NCBI RefSeq assembly: GCF_003710915.1
Contig: NZ_RHHR01000013.1
Coordinates: forward strand, 62,001 to 126,000
Reading direction: 5' to 3'
Source of the DNA: Brevibacillus invocatus
GTDB lineage: Bacteria > Bacillota > Bacilli > Brevibacillales > Brevibacillaceae
DNA length: 64,000 nucleotides
Shown here: positions 1 to 8,707 of the stretch, piece after piece
Position numbering within the stretch: position 1 is the first letter of the stretch
Layout of the letters: every line of letters begins with the position of its first letter
Position numbers and translations under genes: made by a program
Notes under the pieces: model-generated
Databases searched by the model: none
Seen by the model: only the letters and a program-made list of their open reading frames with translations
What the model was told of the DNA's origin: nothing

Positions 1-462
1 CAGTGTCAGCTGCTGCTCTACGTACATCAGATGTTCCTTCAGCTTGCTTGCGATCAGCTCCGCAATCTTTTGCAGAAAGTTGAGAATGGAGTCCACATCT
101 GTAAACAAACGCTCGCGCTGTGATGGATCAAAAGCCAGTAGTCCGATGACCCCCACATTTTTCCCATCCATCTGGATCGGGCAGCAAATCTCTCCCGTCT
201 CGGCACAGTTTCCATAGTGCATGCAAGGTTTGCAGCGATCATCTTCCCCAGGGTGCGTGATGACCACCGGCTGTCCAGCGAACAGAGAGGATCGGTACAC
301 GTGATCCTCCCCAGCCATCGTTCGCAAGACACCTGGTTGTGTCTGACCTGTACCAGCTATGCGCAGCAAATGATGATCGGCGATCTCCACTTCCACACGT
401 AATACGGAAGCAACTGCTTCGGCAATCTGCTGGACGCTCTCCTGAATTTCGCGCAAAGGCAT
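1..462 (-). CDS. Regulator with N-terminal GAF-like sensory domain, partial (C-terminus beyond window)
   Basis: An open frame starts at ATG 462 behind a GGAGAGG ribosome-binding site and runs 154 codons off the left edge without a stop. What is visible resembles a GAF/PAS-type sensory region: it holds a cysteine cluster (CKPC, then C, then CC within about 21 residues near 88-108), followed by MDGKNVGVIGLLAFD, and ends in a helix leading onward. This arrangement is known from sigma-54-dependent activators that control amino-acid catabolism in Clostridia and Bacilli. The gene lies 73 bp after an M20 hydrolase and DpaL, whose operon has a sigma-54 promoter, so I infer it is the activator of that operon, comparable to YgeV beside ygeX-ygeY in E. 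coli. The AAA+ domain that would prove this is outside the window. Confidence 0.7.
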   Translation of the reverse strand, partial: MPLREIQESVQQIAEAVASVLRVEVEIADHHLLRIAGTGQTQPGVLRTMAGEDHVYRSSLFAGQPVVITHPGEDDRCKPCMHYGNCAETGEICCPIQMDGKNVGVIGLLAFDPSQRERLFTDVDSILNFLQKIAELIASKLKEHLMYVEQQLTL

Positions 463-535
463 ATGGATTCCCCTCTCCGCTTGCTTTGTCTCCATTATAC
501 CTTGCGAGGCAAGAGAGCGATGACAATCCCTGGCG

Positions 536-1693
536 TTATCCGCAGAAATCACAGATCGTCTCGACCAGGATGTGAGCCATGTCCACGAGGCTGTCTGCTT
601 CCACATATTCAACCGCTGCGTGCAAGCCTACTCCGACAGGCCCGAAGAGCAAGGTGGGAATGCCCGCTCCCTGTAGCAATGCTGAATCAGCCCAACCGGA
701 AAAGCCGGAAATCTCCGGTGAACGCTGCATTTTTCGTTCGAAAGCCGCGTGCATCGCGCGAAAAATCGGCTCATCCGTCGATACCTCGAACGGCTCGCGC
801 CAGAAGAAGAGCTCTGCTTCTGCGCGAAAGGACTCGTCTTCCTGCCGCAGTTTTTGCAAAATAGCTTGGATTTCCTGCTCCACCGCATGCTGTGTTTCTC
901 CAGGGATGGTTCTACGCTCCCACTCCAGACGACAATAGTCCGGGTACGTAGACAGCTCCGTCCCGCCCTGAATCAGGGAAGCGTGGACGGATGCCGCGCC
1001 TACGATCGGGTGCTTGCTTGTGCCAAGGTTCTCTGATAGTCGCTCAAGCTCCTGTAGGACCCTGCCTGCCCGTACGATGGCGTCTACTCCTTCAGCCGGT
1101 CGGCTGCCGTGCGCCGCTTTTCCTTCTACCTCGCAGCGGACCCAGCCAAAGCCTTTGTGCACGATGCCGATCGCCAAATCTGTCGGCTCACAAACAATCG
1201 CAGCATCAGCACGGTACTCTTTCACCAGCTCTTCTGTGCCGATGCTCATGTACTCTTCATCCGCCACAAACGTCAGGATCACATCGCCAGCCAGAGCCAT
1301 TTGCGCCTTGCTGATCGCCTCCACCGCCGCAATCATCGCACCAAGGCTTCCTTTCATATCGAGACTGCCGCGTCCGTAAATGTTTCCATCCTGATAGGTC
1401 GGCTCAAACGGGGGGATCTCCATCCGCTTGGCACTGACGGTATCCATGTGTCCGTTCAGCATAAGGGATTTGCCGCCACCACTTCCACGCAATACGGCTA
1501 TGACATTGACCGCTGTCTCATTGATTGGCTGCATGTTGACTTCCAGACCGCTCGCTACCAGACGTTCACGAATAAAGCGCGCGATCTGGCGTTCCCCATG
1601 ACCATCCGCATCGAGATAGGGATTGACCGAATCGATGCGGACCAGCTCCTGGACCAGACTGACGATTGCATCACGCTCAATCAACATGTTCAT
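536..1693 (-). CDS. M20 family metallo-amidohydrolase (YgeY/ArgE/DapE-like)
   Basis: The 385-residue protein has the M20 zinc-peptidase signature: LMLNGHMDTV supplies the first metal ligand, GRGSLDMKGS the bridging aspartate, and ADEEYMS the catalytic Glu-Glu pair; a dimerisation (lid) domain starts around KGFGWVRCEVEGKAAHGSRP. Members hydrolyse N-acyl amino acids or dipeptides in the cytosol. The ATG at 1693 (residues MNMLIERDA) is chosen because a GGAGGA site precedes it and it overlaps the dpaL stop by 4 bp, which indicates translational coupling; an upstream in-frame ATG at 1804 lies inside dpaL and would add an unrelated N-terminus. The pairing with DpaL matches ygeX-ygeY of E. coli, so the likely substrate is an acylated or carbamoylated diaminopropionate-type compound (inference). 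Confidence 0.9.
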   Translation of the reverse strand: MNMLIERDAIVSLVQELVRIDSVNPYLDADGHGERQIARFIRERLVASGLEVNMQPINETAVNVIAVLRGSGGGKSLMLNGHMDTVSAKRMEIPPFEPTYQDGNIYGRGSLDMKGSLGAMIAAVEAISKAQMALAGDVILTFVADEEYMSIGTEELVKEYRADAAIVCEPTDLAIGIVHKGFGWVRCEVEGKAAHGSRPAEGVDAIVRAGRVLQELERLSENLGTSKHPIVGAASVHASLIQGGTELSTYPDYCRLEWERRTIPGETQHAVEQEIQAILQKLRQEDESFRAEAELFFWREPFEVSTDEPIFRAMHAAFERKMQRSPEISGFSGWADSALLQGAGIPTLLFGPVGVGLHAAVEYVEADSLVDMAHILVETICDFCG

Positions 1694-2967
1694 TCCTCCA
1701 ACGCTCCTCTCACCTGTGCAGGTGTAGATTTGTCCGAATAGGCGCTGTGCATGACAATCCGCTCGTACGTTTCGCGATCCGTATCGCCCTCTGTGCTGAA
1801 GCAAAGCACGACGGAATGGTCATCCAGCTTCAGCTGTTTTCGCAGATGTGCCAGCTCTTCCTTTTGCATAATCGCTGCGAGAAGTCCGATCCCGACTGCA
1901 CCGCTCTCTCCGCTGACAACCGCCGCATCTTCATCTGTTGGTGATGCCAGCAGTCGCATGCCATTGGCTGCGATGTCATCCGGACAGCTGACAAATGCAT
2001 CTGCATAATCCCGCAAGATCTGCCATGCCATCGGATTGGGCTCCCCACAAGCAAGCCCTGCCATGATCGTCTGTAGCTCCCCGGTCGCCACCTGAGCCTG
2101 CCCGTCTCCAGCCGCTGCTGATAGATACATGCAGTTCGCCGCATGAGGCTCTACGATCACCGTGATGAGATCATTCCCTTGATCAGCCTGGACAAAATGT
2201 CCAAGTACCGCTGCTGCCATCGATCCCACACCAGCCTGTAGGAACAGATGCGTCGGTTTGTATGAAGGAGCCTGATCAGCCAATTGTTCGATCGCCTCGG
2301 CCGCCATCGTCGTGTATCCCTGCATGATCCACTGCGGAATCGTCGTATACCCTTCCCACGCCGTATCCTGTATCACCTGCCAGCCTCGCTCCTCGGCCAT
2401 TTGATTGGATAGCCGGACGGCCTCGTCGTAGTTTCCGTTGATCACATGGGCATGAGCACCTGTCTGCCGAATCGCTTCTACTCTTTGAACAGCTGTCCCC
2501 TTCGGCAGCAAGACGACTGCCTTTTGCCCCAATTGAGAAGCCGCCCAGGCGACAGCCCTCCCGTGATTGCCATCGGTTGCCGTAACGAAGGTGATCTCTC
2601 CGAGCTGACGCCGAACCTCTGCAGAGCGCAGCGATTCAAAATCGACTTCTTCGACGGAGCGGCCCAATCGTTCACAGATATAGCGAGCCATCGCATAGGA
2701 AGCTCCCAGAACCTTAAAAGCATTCAGACCAAAGCGATGAGACTCGTCCTTTACGTATAGCTGGCGAATCCCGCATTTGCTGGCTAAACCCGGCAGACTG
2801 ACGAGTGGAGTGGGCTGATAGTTCGGAAAGGATTTATGGAAGGCTTTTGCTGACAGACTGGCTTGTGTAGACAAATATTTGGGCAACGAATGACCCTCTC
2901 TGGATAATGGCTTGCGACTCATCCTGTTCATAGCTACGCGAATTTCTTTGTGAACCATATCCGACAT
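1690..2967 (-). CDS. dpaL: 2,3-diaminopropionate ammonia-lyase
   Basis: This PLP-dependent fold-type II enzyme of 425 residues converts 2,3-diaminopropionate to pyruvate and two ammonia. The motif FGLNAFKVLGASYA near residues 80-93 carries the PLP-binding lysine and is nearly identical in wording to E. coli YgeX; TATDGNHGRAVAWAA binds the cofactor, and a glycine-rich phosphate loop (AGVGSMAAAV) lies further on. Length is slightly above the usual 400 because of an N-terminal extension. The ATG at 2967 has an AGGAGG site 11 bp upstream. It is first in the operon, overlaps the M20 gene by 4 bp, and sits about 50 bp below the predicted start of a sigma-54 promoter, so use of diaminopropionate as a nitrogen or carbon source under an enhancer-dependent activator is the likely role. 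Confidence 0.93.
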   Translation of the reverse strand: MSDMVHKEIRVAMNRMSRKPLSREGHSLPKYLSTQASLSAKAFHKSFPNYQPTPLVSLPGLASKCGIRQLYVKDESHRFGLNAFKVLGASYAMARYICERLGRSVEEVDFESLRSAEVRRQLGEITFVTATDGNHGRAVAWAASQLGQKAVVLLPKGTAVQRVEAIRQTGAHAHVINGNYDEAVRLSNQMAEERGWQVIQDTAWEGYTTIPQWIMQGYTTMAAEAIEQLADQAPSYKPTHLFLQAGVGSMAAAVLGHFVQADQGNDLITVIVEPHAANCMYLSAAAGDGQAQVATGELQTIMAGLACGEPNPMAWQILRDYADAFVSCPDDIAANGMRLLASPTDEDAAVVSGESGAVGIGLLAAIMQKEELAHLRKQLKLDDHSVVLCFSTEGDTDRETYERIVMHSAYSDKSTPAQVRGALEE

Positions 2968-3028
2968 ACACTTTCATCCTCCTAGCTTTTTTGTATCCAT
3001 CTTTTTACGTACTGCCAAATAAGATAAA

Positions 3029-3043
3029 GCAAGGAATGTGCCA
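3029..3043 (-). promoter_or_regulatory. Sigma-54 (-24/-12) promoter of the dpaL operon
   Basis: Read on the minus strand the site is TGGCAC, five bases (attcc), then TTGC followed by TTT, which is the exact sigma-54 consensus with correct spacing. The predicted transcription start is about 12 bp downstream, giving a leader of about 50 bases before the dpaL ATG at 2967 with its AGGAGG site. Confidence 0.85.
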
Positions 3044-3119
3044 GTCTTTCGCTGATGCTGGACGCGAGGGTAATTGGCTCACTATCTGCATGAGTATCGA
3101 TTTGAGATAAAAAAGTATC

Positions 3120-3159
3120 AAAAAGAGATTGCTTGTATCAATTCGATACGAACAATCTC
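3120..3159 (-). terminator. Long imperfect hairpin with T-run after the GH9 gene; could double as an activator site
   Basis: A 35-bp near-palindrome (GAGATTG / CAATCTC outer arms at 3125-3131 and 3153-3159, GTATC / GATAC inner arms around AATTC) lies 29 bp after the GH9 stop. On the minus strand it is followed by TTTTT and a second T-run, as expected for an intrinsic terminator. It is also centred about 125 bp upstream of the sigma-54 start, a normal position for an enhancer, so it may serve as the activator binding site. Confidence 0.6.
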
Positions 3160-3187
3160 GTCAGTTCGTTGCTGGCTTTGATACACG

Positions 3188-4909
3188 CTAATTGTACACT
3201 TCGTTCAAATAGCTCGCTACGATAACGAGTGGTGCATTGTAATCAATCGCGTATTCATTCGTCGCATATGAACGATGATCATCTACATAGCTGAGCGCCC
3301 CCTGCCGTTTCGGTGCAATGCCGTCATTGGCATGTGAATTGGGACCGCCGACCAGAAGTCCGGGAATGAGAATTCCACTGGCAACCGTGTAACGATGATG
3401 AGGCTCGACAGGCGAAAACATGCCCATGCCAGTGACAAATGACTGAGAAAGTGCGTTGCTTCCCAATACCCAGTCCAATTGTCGGATGATCGCGTGAATG
3501 TAGGCGGGCTTTGGTTCCAGCTTGTGCGCTGACGCCAGATGTACGCCATATCCAAGCGTGTTCTTGGCAGAAGCCCAATCGAAGTCATCCGCTTTGTTCA
3601 AAATCGTCCCGTAAGCCCTCCGCTCGATAGTAGCTGCCACCCGATCCGCATGCTGAATGATCCGTTGGCGCATCAGTGCTGTCAGCTCCCAATCCGACCG
3701 ATCATTCAGAGCCAGCGTCAGAATGGTCATAGCGGAAGTGTTTTGCCAATAGGCGGGGAACATTTTCTTCGGACGCAATTCCAACACGCTGTAATGCTCC
3801 TCTACATACTTGCGAAACAATGGCAGACTCGTCGTTACATACAGCTCAGCTGCTGCCCAGACACGTGATTGACTATCGCTTTTGCTGCGGTAGGCCTGAT
3901 CTTTGCCAGGAACCAGTATCTCTTCGTTCCCTTCCAGAAACCGCCATGCTTGCATCGAAGCATTCAGCAGAATCTTGGCGTAATCTGCGTCATAAGCTTG
4001 ATACACGCGTGCAGCTCTTGCCATCGCCGCTGCATAAATCGCCGTATCCGGCGTCGCGATCGGCTCTACATACTGAATCTCCTGATCCTCCTCCGGTCTG
4101 ATCATGCCAGGAAACTCTGCTGTTTTGACACTGTGGTAAACAGCCCCGTCCTCTCTTTGCATCTTCCTCATCCAATCCAGCTCTACCCGGATGACTGCCA
4201 GCACGTCAGGCTCATCCCTCTTTTCACGATGCAAGGAGAGCGAGGAATGCTTCAGCGTGCCCGGGGTCAGCTCTTGCAGCAGCAGCAGCGAAGCGACAGT
4301 CATTCCGGCATTGGGCATGTACTTGCCGTAATCCCCGGCATCATGCCAACCACCTGTCACATCTCGCACTCCCCCTCCATCCGCGGATAGAATGGCAGGC
4401 CGAGTATGGCACGCCTCGTGATTGACGTGTGAGATGGGATCGTCAATTGCAACCCCGCAACGCTGTAGTTCATAGGAGCGCATCGCCATTCTGTAGATGC
4501 TTTCAAAGACGTTGTCTGAAATCTGAAAGGGAGCACTTCCCAGTCCGTTGGATAAATGAATCTGATACGTTCCAGGCTTTTGAAATGTTGAAAAATCCAG
4601 CTGGTACACCGGCTTCCCCGTCTGTCCATCCTGAGGTCCGCTTTTTGGCACCCCACTGTATACAGCCCGATGATCCGCGAGATCGACGAGGGTAAATTCT
4701 GAAGCTGGCAGCGTAGTTGAAGCCATTTTGATGGCATCTGGCGCATAGCCCACCTGATTGACACTGATCTCTCTGGTCACTGGCAGCGGTGCGACCATCG
4801 GAGGAGGCTCCTGCCTCTGCCCCTGGATCAGGAAAAGTCCGGCTATAATCAAGGCAAGCAGCAGGAGAAGCCATCTCCATCGCAGGAGATGCACCATCCC
4901 CTTTACCAT
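3188..4909 (-). CDS. Membrane-anchored glycoside hydrolase family 9 (endoglucanase-like)
   Basis: The 573-residue protein begins with a basic segment and one transmembrane helix (about residues 11-29) with no cleavage site, so it should be anchored with its body outside. Residues 46-130 form an immunoglobulin-like domain (REISVNQVGYAP opening) typical of the N-terminus of GH9 enzymes, followed by an (alpha/alpha)6 barrel. The catalytic base motif TGGWHDAGDYGKY has D190 and D193, and the acid lies at E552 in NEYAIDYNAPLV near the C-terminus, so the active site appears intact. GH9 enzymes cleave beta-1,4 glucans by inversion. It overlaps the preceding GT4 by 7 bp at the end of the polysaccharide locus, so release or trimming of a beta-glucan-like exopolysaccharide is the best inference. 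Confidence 0.88.
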   Translation of the reverse strand: MVKGMVHLLRWRWLLLLLALIIAGLFLIQGQRQEPPPMVAPLPVTREISVNQVGYAPDAIKMASTTLPASEFTLVDLADHRAVYSGVPKSGPQDGQTGKPVYQLDFSTFQKPGTYQIHLSNGLGSAPFQISDNVFESIYRMAMRSYELQRCGVAIDDPISHVNHEACHTRPAILSADGGGVRDVTGGWHDAGDYGKYMPNAGMTVASLLLLQELTPGTLKHSSLSLHREKRDEPDVLAVIRVELDWMRKMQREDGAVYHSVKTAEFPGMIRPEEDQEIQYVEPIATPDTAIYAAAMARAARVYQAYDADYAKILLNASMQAWRFLEGNEEILVPGKDQAYRSKSDSQSRVWAAAELYVTTSLPLFRKYVEEHYSVLELRPKKMFPAYWQNTSAMTILTLALNDRSDWELTALMRQRIIQHADRVAATIERRAYGTILNKADDFDWASAKNTLGYGVHLASAHKLEPKPAYIHAIIRQLDWVLGSNALSQSFVTGMGMFSPVEPHHRYTVASGILIPGLLVGGPNSHANDGIAPKRQGALSYVDDHRSYATNEYAIDYNAPLVIVASYLNEVYN

Positions 4910-6123
4910 GGCTGAATCTCCCTGTAGACGTGCTCCATTTTTTTACCGAACGATTCCCAGGTGTGTTCCTTGGCAAAATCATAGCCAGCACACCCCATGC
5001 GCGCTCGTTCCTCCGGCTGTCGATACAGGGCTTCGATCGCTGCTGCCATATCGGAGGTCACCTGCTCTGGAGAAGTGACAGGGATCTTGATTCCTGCCGT
5101 CGTCGGCACAAAATCACGTACACCGTGATGATCCAGCACAATCACGGGCAATCCATACGCCATCGCCTCCAACACCTGTGCCCCGAAGGAATCGCGCAAG
5201 CTGGTAAAGAGAAAGACGTCGCTCGTCAAATAATGCTGCTTGACCTGCTCCCAGGGAAGCTGCCCATGAAACTCCACTCGATCCTCGACCTCGTATTGCT
5301 GTATCCACTTCTGAACCTGGCCCTCCAGCTGCCCTCCGCCTACAATACAGAGCTTGATTGGATGCTCGGGGTTCACCTTTGCCACAGCCTCCAGGGCGAT
5401 TTGCAAAGCTTTGCGCGGCATGAGACGACCAACCCAGAGCAATTTCAGACTTGTATCTGCCTTTCTTTGCGGGAGGTTGTCCGGAAAAAAATCATGTGGC
5501 AGCGAAGTATCGAGAAACAAGGAGAGATTTTTCCCGCCCATGCGTCGGGCGATTGCCAGCGTATCCTGATTGGTCGCAAGCGTCGCACTGGCATGACGGA
5601 TGGTTCCACGCAGGACAGGATTCCACGCTGCCATTCTGCAACGAAACAAGGACCTCGCAGCTTCCTGTCGCCACTCCCTGCCAAAATACTGTTTAAAGGC
5701 TTCCGGAGCGGTCTGTCCGCCACCTACTGGACCAAATACCATCGGCTTTCCAAGACGCCACAGCCAGGAGCCTCCCTGCAGGCTTCCCAACGTGATGTGA
5801 TGAATGATGTCAAATGATACTTCCTTCTCCAATCGCTTGGCCGTTCGGTAAGCCTGATACTGCCAATAAAAATAATTGACAAAATAGCCCGAATTCCCTT
5901 TTATCACCTTGCGAATCTGCGGAAAGTCGTCCACGATGACGAAGTGCAAATGAGGCAGCGACTCTCTTGACAGCCTTTCCTCGATCGCCCTGCGTCCCTC
6001 CGGTCTGGTCAGGATCCACACTTCATTTCCTTGACGTGCCAGCTCTATCGCACAATTCCATCCAAAACCGGGCTCCGATCCGCGATCCGGCTCACAGGCA
6101 AAAGCAGACAGCAGTATTTTCAT
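4903..6123 (-). CDS. Glycosyltransferase family 4
   Basis: The protein, 406 residues from ATG 6123, has two Rossmann-like halves. The N-terminus (MKILLSAFACEPDRGSEPG) is typical of GT4 enzymes acting early in repeat-unit assembly. The C-terminal half shows LLWVGRLMPRKALQIALEA and the donor-binding DVFLFTSLRDSFGAQVLEAMAYGLPV segment with its E-x7-E pattern. The start at 6123 has an AGGA site and places the first beta strand at the N-terminus; in-frame starts further upstream (to 6225) would add a hydrophilic extension not usual in the family. It is coupled to the GH9 gene and is divergent from the plus-strand glycosidase, so it probably has its own promoter in 6124-6242. Confidence 0.87.
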   Translation of the reverse strand: MKILLSAFACEPDRGSEPGFGWNCAIELARQGNEVWILTRPEGRRAIEERLSRESLPHLHFVIVDDFPQIRKVIKGNSGYFVNYFYWQYQAYRTAKRLEKEVSFDIIHHITLGSLQGGSWLWRLGKPMVFGPVGGGQTAPEAFKQYFGREWRQEAARSLFRCRMAAWNPVLRGTIRHASATLATNQDTLAIARRMGGKNLSLFLDTSLPHDFFPDNLPQRKADTSLKLLWVGRLMPRKALQIALEAVAKVNPEHPIKLCIVGGGQLEGQVQKWIQQYEVEDRVEFHGQLPWEQVKQHYLTSDVFLFTSLRDSFGAQVLEAMAYGLPVIVLDHHGVRDFVPTTAGIKIPVTSPEQVTSDMAAAIEALYRQPEERARMGCAGYDFAKEHTWESFGKKMEHVYREIQPW

Positions 6124-6254
6124 TGCTTTTCCTGCCCTCCGATCCTTTGTCTTTTTCAAAAAATCAAACAACCGCTGATACAAGCATGCTCTCATTTTCA
6201 TAGGATGGAGAGAGCAAAAGTTCACGTGCTAACAAGGAGGTTTTGGACAATCAC

Positions 6255-8603
6255 ATGAAAAATAACATTTTGGTGACCTCGCCGATAGATCGCTCATTTT
6301 TCGGGATTCAAATTCAGGATGTTCGCAATATGCGTCCTCTTGGATTTGGCACGATGCGCGTAGGTACCACCTGGCGTCAGATCGAACGAGAAAAGGGGAA
6401 GTTTACTTTTGGCGAAATCGATCAGTATGTCGCCTTTGCACAGCAACAAAATTTGGATGTCATCATGCAGTTGGGTCAGCCCCCGAACTGGGCAACTGGC
6501 GGAATTTCATCTTCCCCGTACGGCAATCTGTTCAACAGCATTCCGCCTTACAACATCCAGGATTGGCGAAATTATGTGACGGCATTGGGACAAAGGTACA
6601 AAGGAAAAATTCGCTACTACGAGGTGTGGAATGAGCCGAATCTGAGCGGCTTTTACTCCGGCAGCCTGGCCAAGCTGGTGGAATTGACGATGGAGGCAAA
6701 TAAAGTACTGAAAGCCATTGATCCGCAAATCCAGATCATCAGCCCCACCTACACGACCGAGAATGGCGTTGCCGGTATGGGAGATTTTTTACGTGCAGGA
6801 GGAAAAAACTGGATAGATATCGTCGGAATTCATCTCTATGGCTATCCGAAACCGCCAGAAGACATGCTCACTCTCGCCAATCAATACCGACAGATCGTCA
6901 CGCAAGCAGGTGCCGGTCATCTCCCTGTCTGGAATACGGAAAGCAGCTGGAACAGCTACTATTACAAAGGAGTCCTGTACGGAAGCGATGAAAACGATTA
7001 CTCCATCCAAATGCCTGACGATTTGGCTATTTCCTACATTCACCGCATGTTTTTGTGCAACTGGATCGCTGGAATGGAGCGCGCTGTGTTTTACGGAATG
7101 GATCAGCCTTGGTCGCGCATTCGCTTGTTAGACCTGAAAAATCTCCCGAATGTCGCCGTCACTGGCCAGGCTTATCAGCGAATAGTGGACTGGCTGACCG
7201 GTGCATCCATGCATCAGTACTCGTTTTCCTCCAAAGGGTTACACACGATTTCGCTCCTGTACGCGGATGGACGCTCCGGCTATGTGCTCTGGACCGATGA
7301 TGACCGTACGGCGACGATCCAACTCTCACCAGAGCTTGCCCTCAGTCAGATGCAAACTGCGGACGGAAAGCAAGTCCCTGCAACAGAAACTGTGACGATC
7401 ACCTCCATGCCCCTCTACCTGAAGAAATACGATGATCATCTGACCCTTCCCGAGATTGTTCCCAATAGTGAAACCCAAACAGAGTTGCTCTACAATGGCG
7501 ATTTTTCCATGCGAATGTCAGACAATTCCTTTCCACTTGGCTGGTCGACAGGCAATTTGAGCGTGAGCAAATATGCAGGGGCAGACGCTCCACCCAATCA
7601 GACGACGATCACCCTCACACCTGCCGCGCAATACGATCAGATGGTTCAACGACTGCGAAAGCCACTGGCGAAAGGCAGCCTGTACAAAATGTCGATTACC
7701 TACAAGCTGCCCTCTTCACCAATAACGGGCAAATGGACGATGGGACTGGACGTTAGCGCAATGGGGACACCGCTGATTGCGAATGCCTTTATGCCACTCC
7801 CTGCCCAGGATGCCTTTCAAACCAGAGAAATCACCTTTTACTACGGCTATGAAGACCCCGATCCGTCTCCCGATCTGCGGATTTCCATCGTGAACATGGC
7901 GCCAACCGGACAAAAGCAGCCGCTTTATATCACCCGTATTTCGCTGACGAAAATCAGCGAGAGCGGGAACATCGATCCACACACCTACAACCTGATCTAC
8001 TCACCGGTCAAACCCATGTCCGGTTCCTTCTCTGTCCATGATCAGATCCATTTTACGGATGCCAATCTGATCGCAACAGAGGGGATGGGCTGGGTCTGCG
8101 TTTCCTCGGGAACCTACGGCACACTGAGTGGAGTGAGCGGGACCTTGACCAGCGGCAGCCACATTCTCGTCGTCAGTCGTGCCAATTCCCTGCGCGTCGG
8201 TGATTATGTGAAGGTGGGCAATGATACCAACGTGTATCTGGTATCCTACCAGCAGAACGGGACTCGTTATGAACTGGGAAGTGTGGCGAGAAGCTCCCAA
8301 CAAAATCAAAGCGTCTCCTACGTACCTCCTGTCTTTATTCCGCTGGCAAAGACTGCTCAAGCGGCACTGCCCGCACCTGCTACCCAAACCGCCGGACGCA
8401 GCCCCTACGTGTACCAAAATACACAATCGTATCCGGTAGACATCATGGTCGCCAAAGGAAACGTCTCCCTCTTGGAATGGAGTCGAAATGGAACGACTTG
8501 GTATAATACAGGCTTGACCAGAGGAATGGTCACATTGTCCGCAGGAGATCGAATTCGTATCACGTATTCCTCCGCCCCGCAGATAACGGTCGTCCCTCGC
8601 TAG
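6255..8603 (+). CDS. GH39/GH5-like clan A glycosidase with C-terminal beta-sandwich region
   Basis: From ATG 6255 the protein has 782 residues. Residues 15-310 form a clan A (TIM-barrel) glycosidase: TMRVGTTWRQIEREKGKF opens the barrel, YYEVWNEPNLSG carries the acid/base glutamate (E127) and HLPVWNTESSWN the nucleophile (E229), as in GH39 and GH5-like enzymes. After about residue 400 come beta-rich segments (GDFSMRMSDNSFPLGWS onward) resembling a carbohydrate-binding module. No signal peptide is visible, which is unusual for such an enzyme. An AGGAGG at 6235-6240 is 14 bp from this ATG but only 2 bp from an in-frame TTG at 6243, so the start is uncertain. It is the only plus-strand gene inside the minus-strand polysaccharide locus. 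Confidence 0.8.
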   Translation: MKNNILVTSPIDRSFFGIQIQDVRNMRPLGFGTMRVGTTWRQIEREKGKFTFGEIDQYVAFAQQQNLDVIMQLGQPPNWATGGISSSPYGNLFNSIPPYNIQDWRNYVTALGQRYKGKIRYYEVWNEPNLSGFYSGSLAKLVELTMEANKVLKAIDPQIQIISPTYTTENGVAGMGDFLRAGGKNWIDIVGIHLYGYPKPPEDMLTLANQYRQIVTQAGAGHLPVWNTESSWNSYYYKGVLYGSDENDYSIQMPDDLAISYIHRMFLCNWIAGMERAVFYGMDQPWSRIRLLDLKNLPNVAVTGQAYQRIVDWLTGASMHQYSFSSKGLHTISLLYADGRSGYVLWTDDDRTATIQLSPELALSQMQTADGKQVPATETVTITSMPLYLKKYDDHLTLPEIVPNSETQTELLYNGDFSMRMSDNSFPLGWSTGNLSVSKYAGADAPPNQTTITLTPAAQYDQMVQRLRKPLAKGSLYKMSITYKLPSSPITGKWTMGLDVSAMGTPLIANAFMPLPAQDAFQTREITFYYGYEDPDPSPDLRISIVNMAPTGQKQPLYITRISLTKISESGNIDPHTYNLIYSPVKPMSGSFSVHDQIHFTDANLIATEGMGWVCVSSGTYGTLSGVSGTLTSGSHILVVSRANSLRVGDYVKVGNDTNVYLVSYQQNGTRYELGSVARSSQQNQSVSYVPPVFIPLAKTAQAALPAPATQTAGRSPYVYQNTQSYPVDIMVAKGNVSLLEWSRNGTTWYNTGLTRGMVTLSAGDRIRITYSSAPQITVVPR

Positions 8604-8609
8604 CAAATG

Positions 8610-8632
8610 AGCGCCTCCCAGGCGCTTTTTTT
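8610..8632 (+). terminator. Intrinsic terminator after the GH39-like gene
   Basis: AGCGCCT, a CCC loop, AGGCGCT and seven T follow the stop by 6 bp. The opposite strand has no T-run, so it should not stop minus-strand transcription from the main polysaccharide operon. Confidence 0.9.
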
Positions 8633-8707
8633 GTACAATCTGAAAGTAACCGCCCTAATGGGCTAAAGGATTAACGGAAACTACAGCTTGCTTGCTTGCT
8701 AGCCTGC

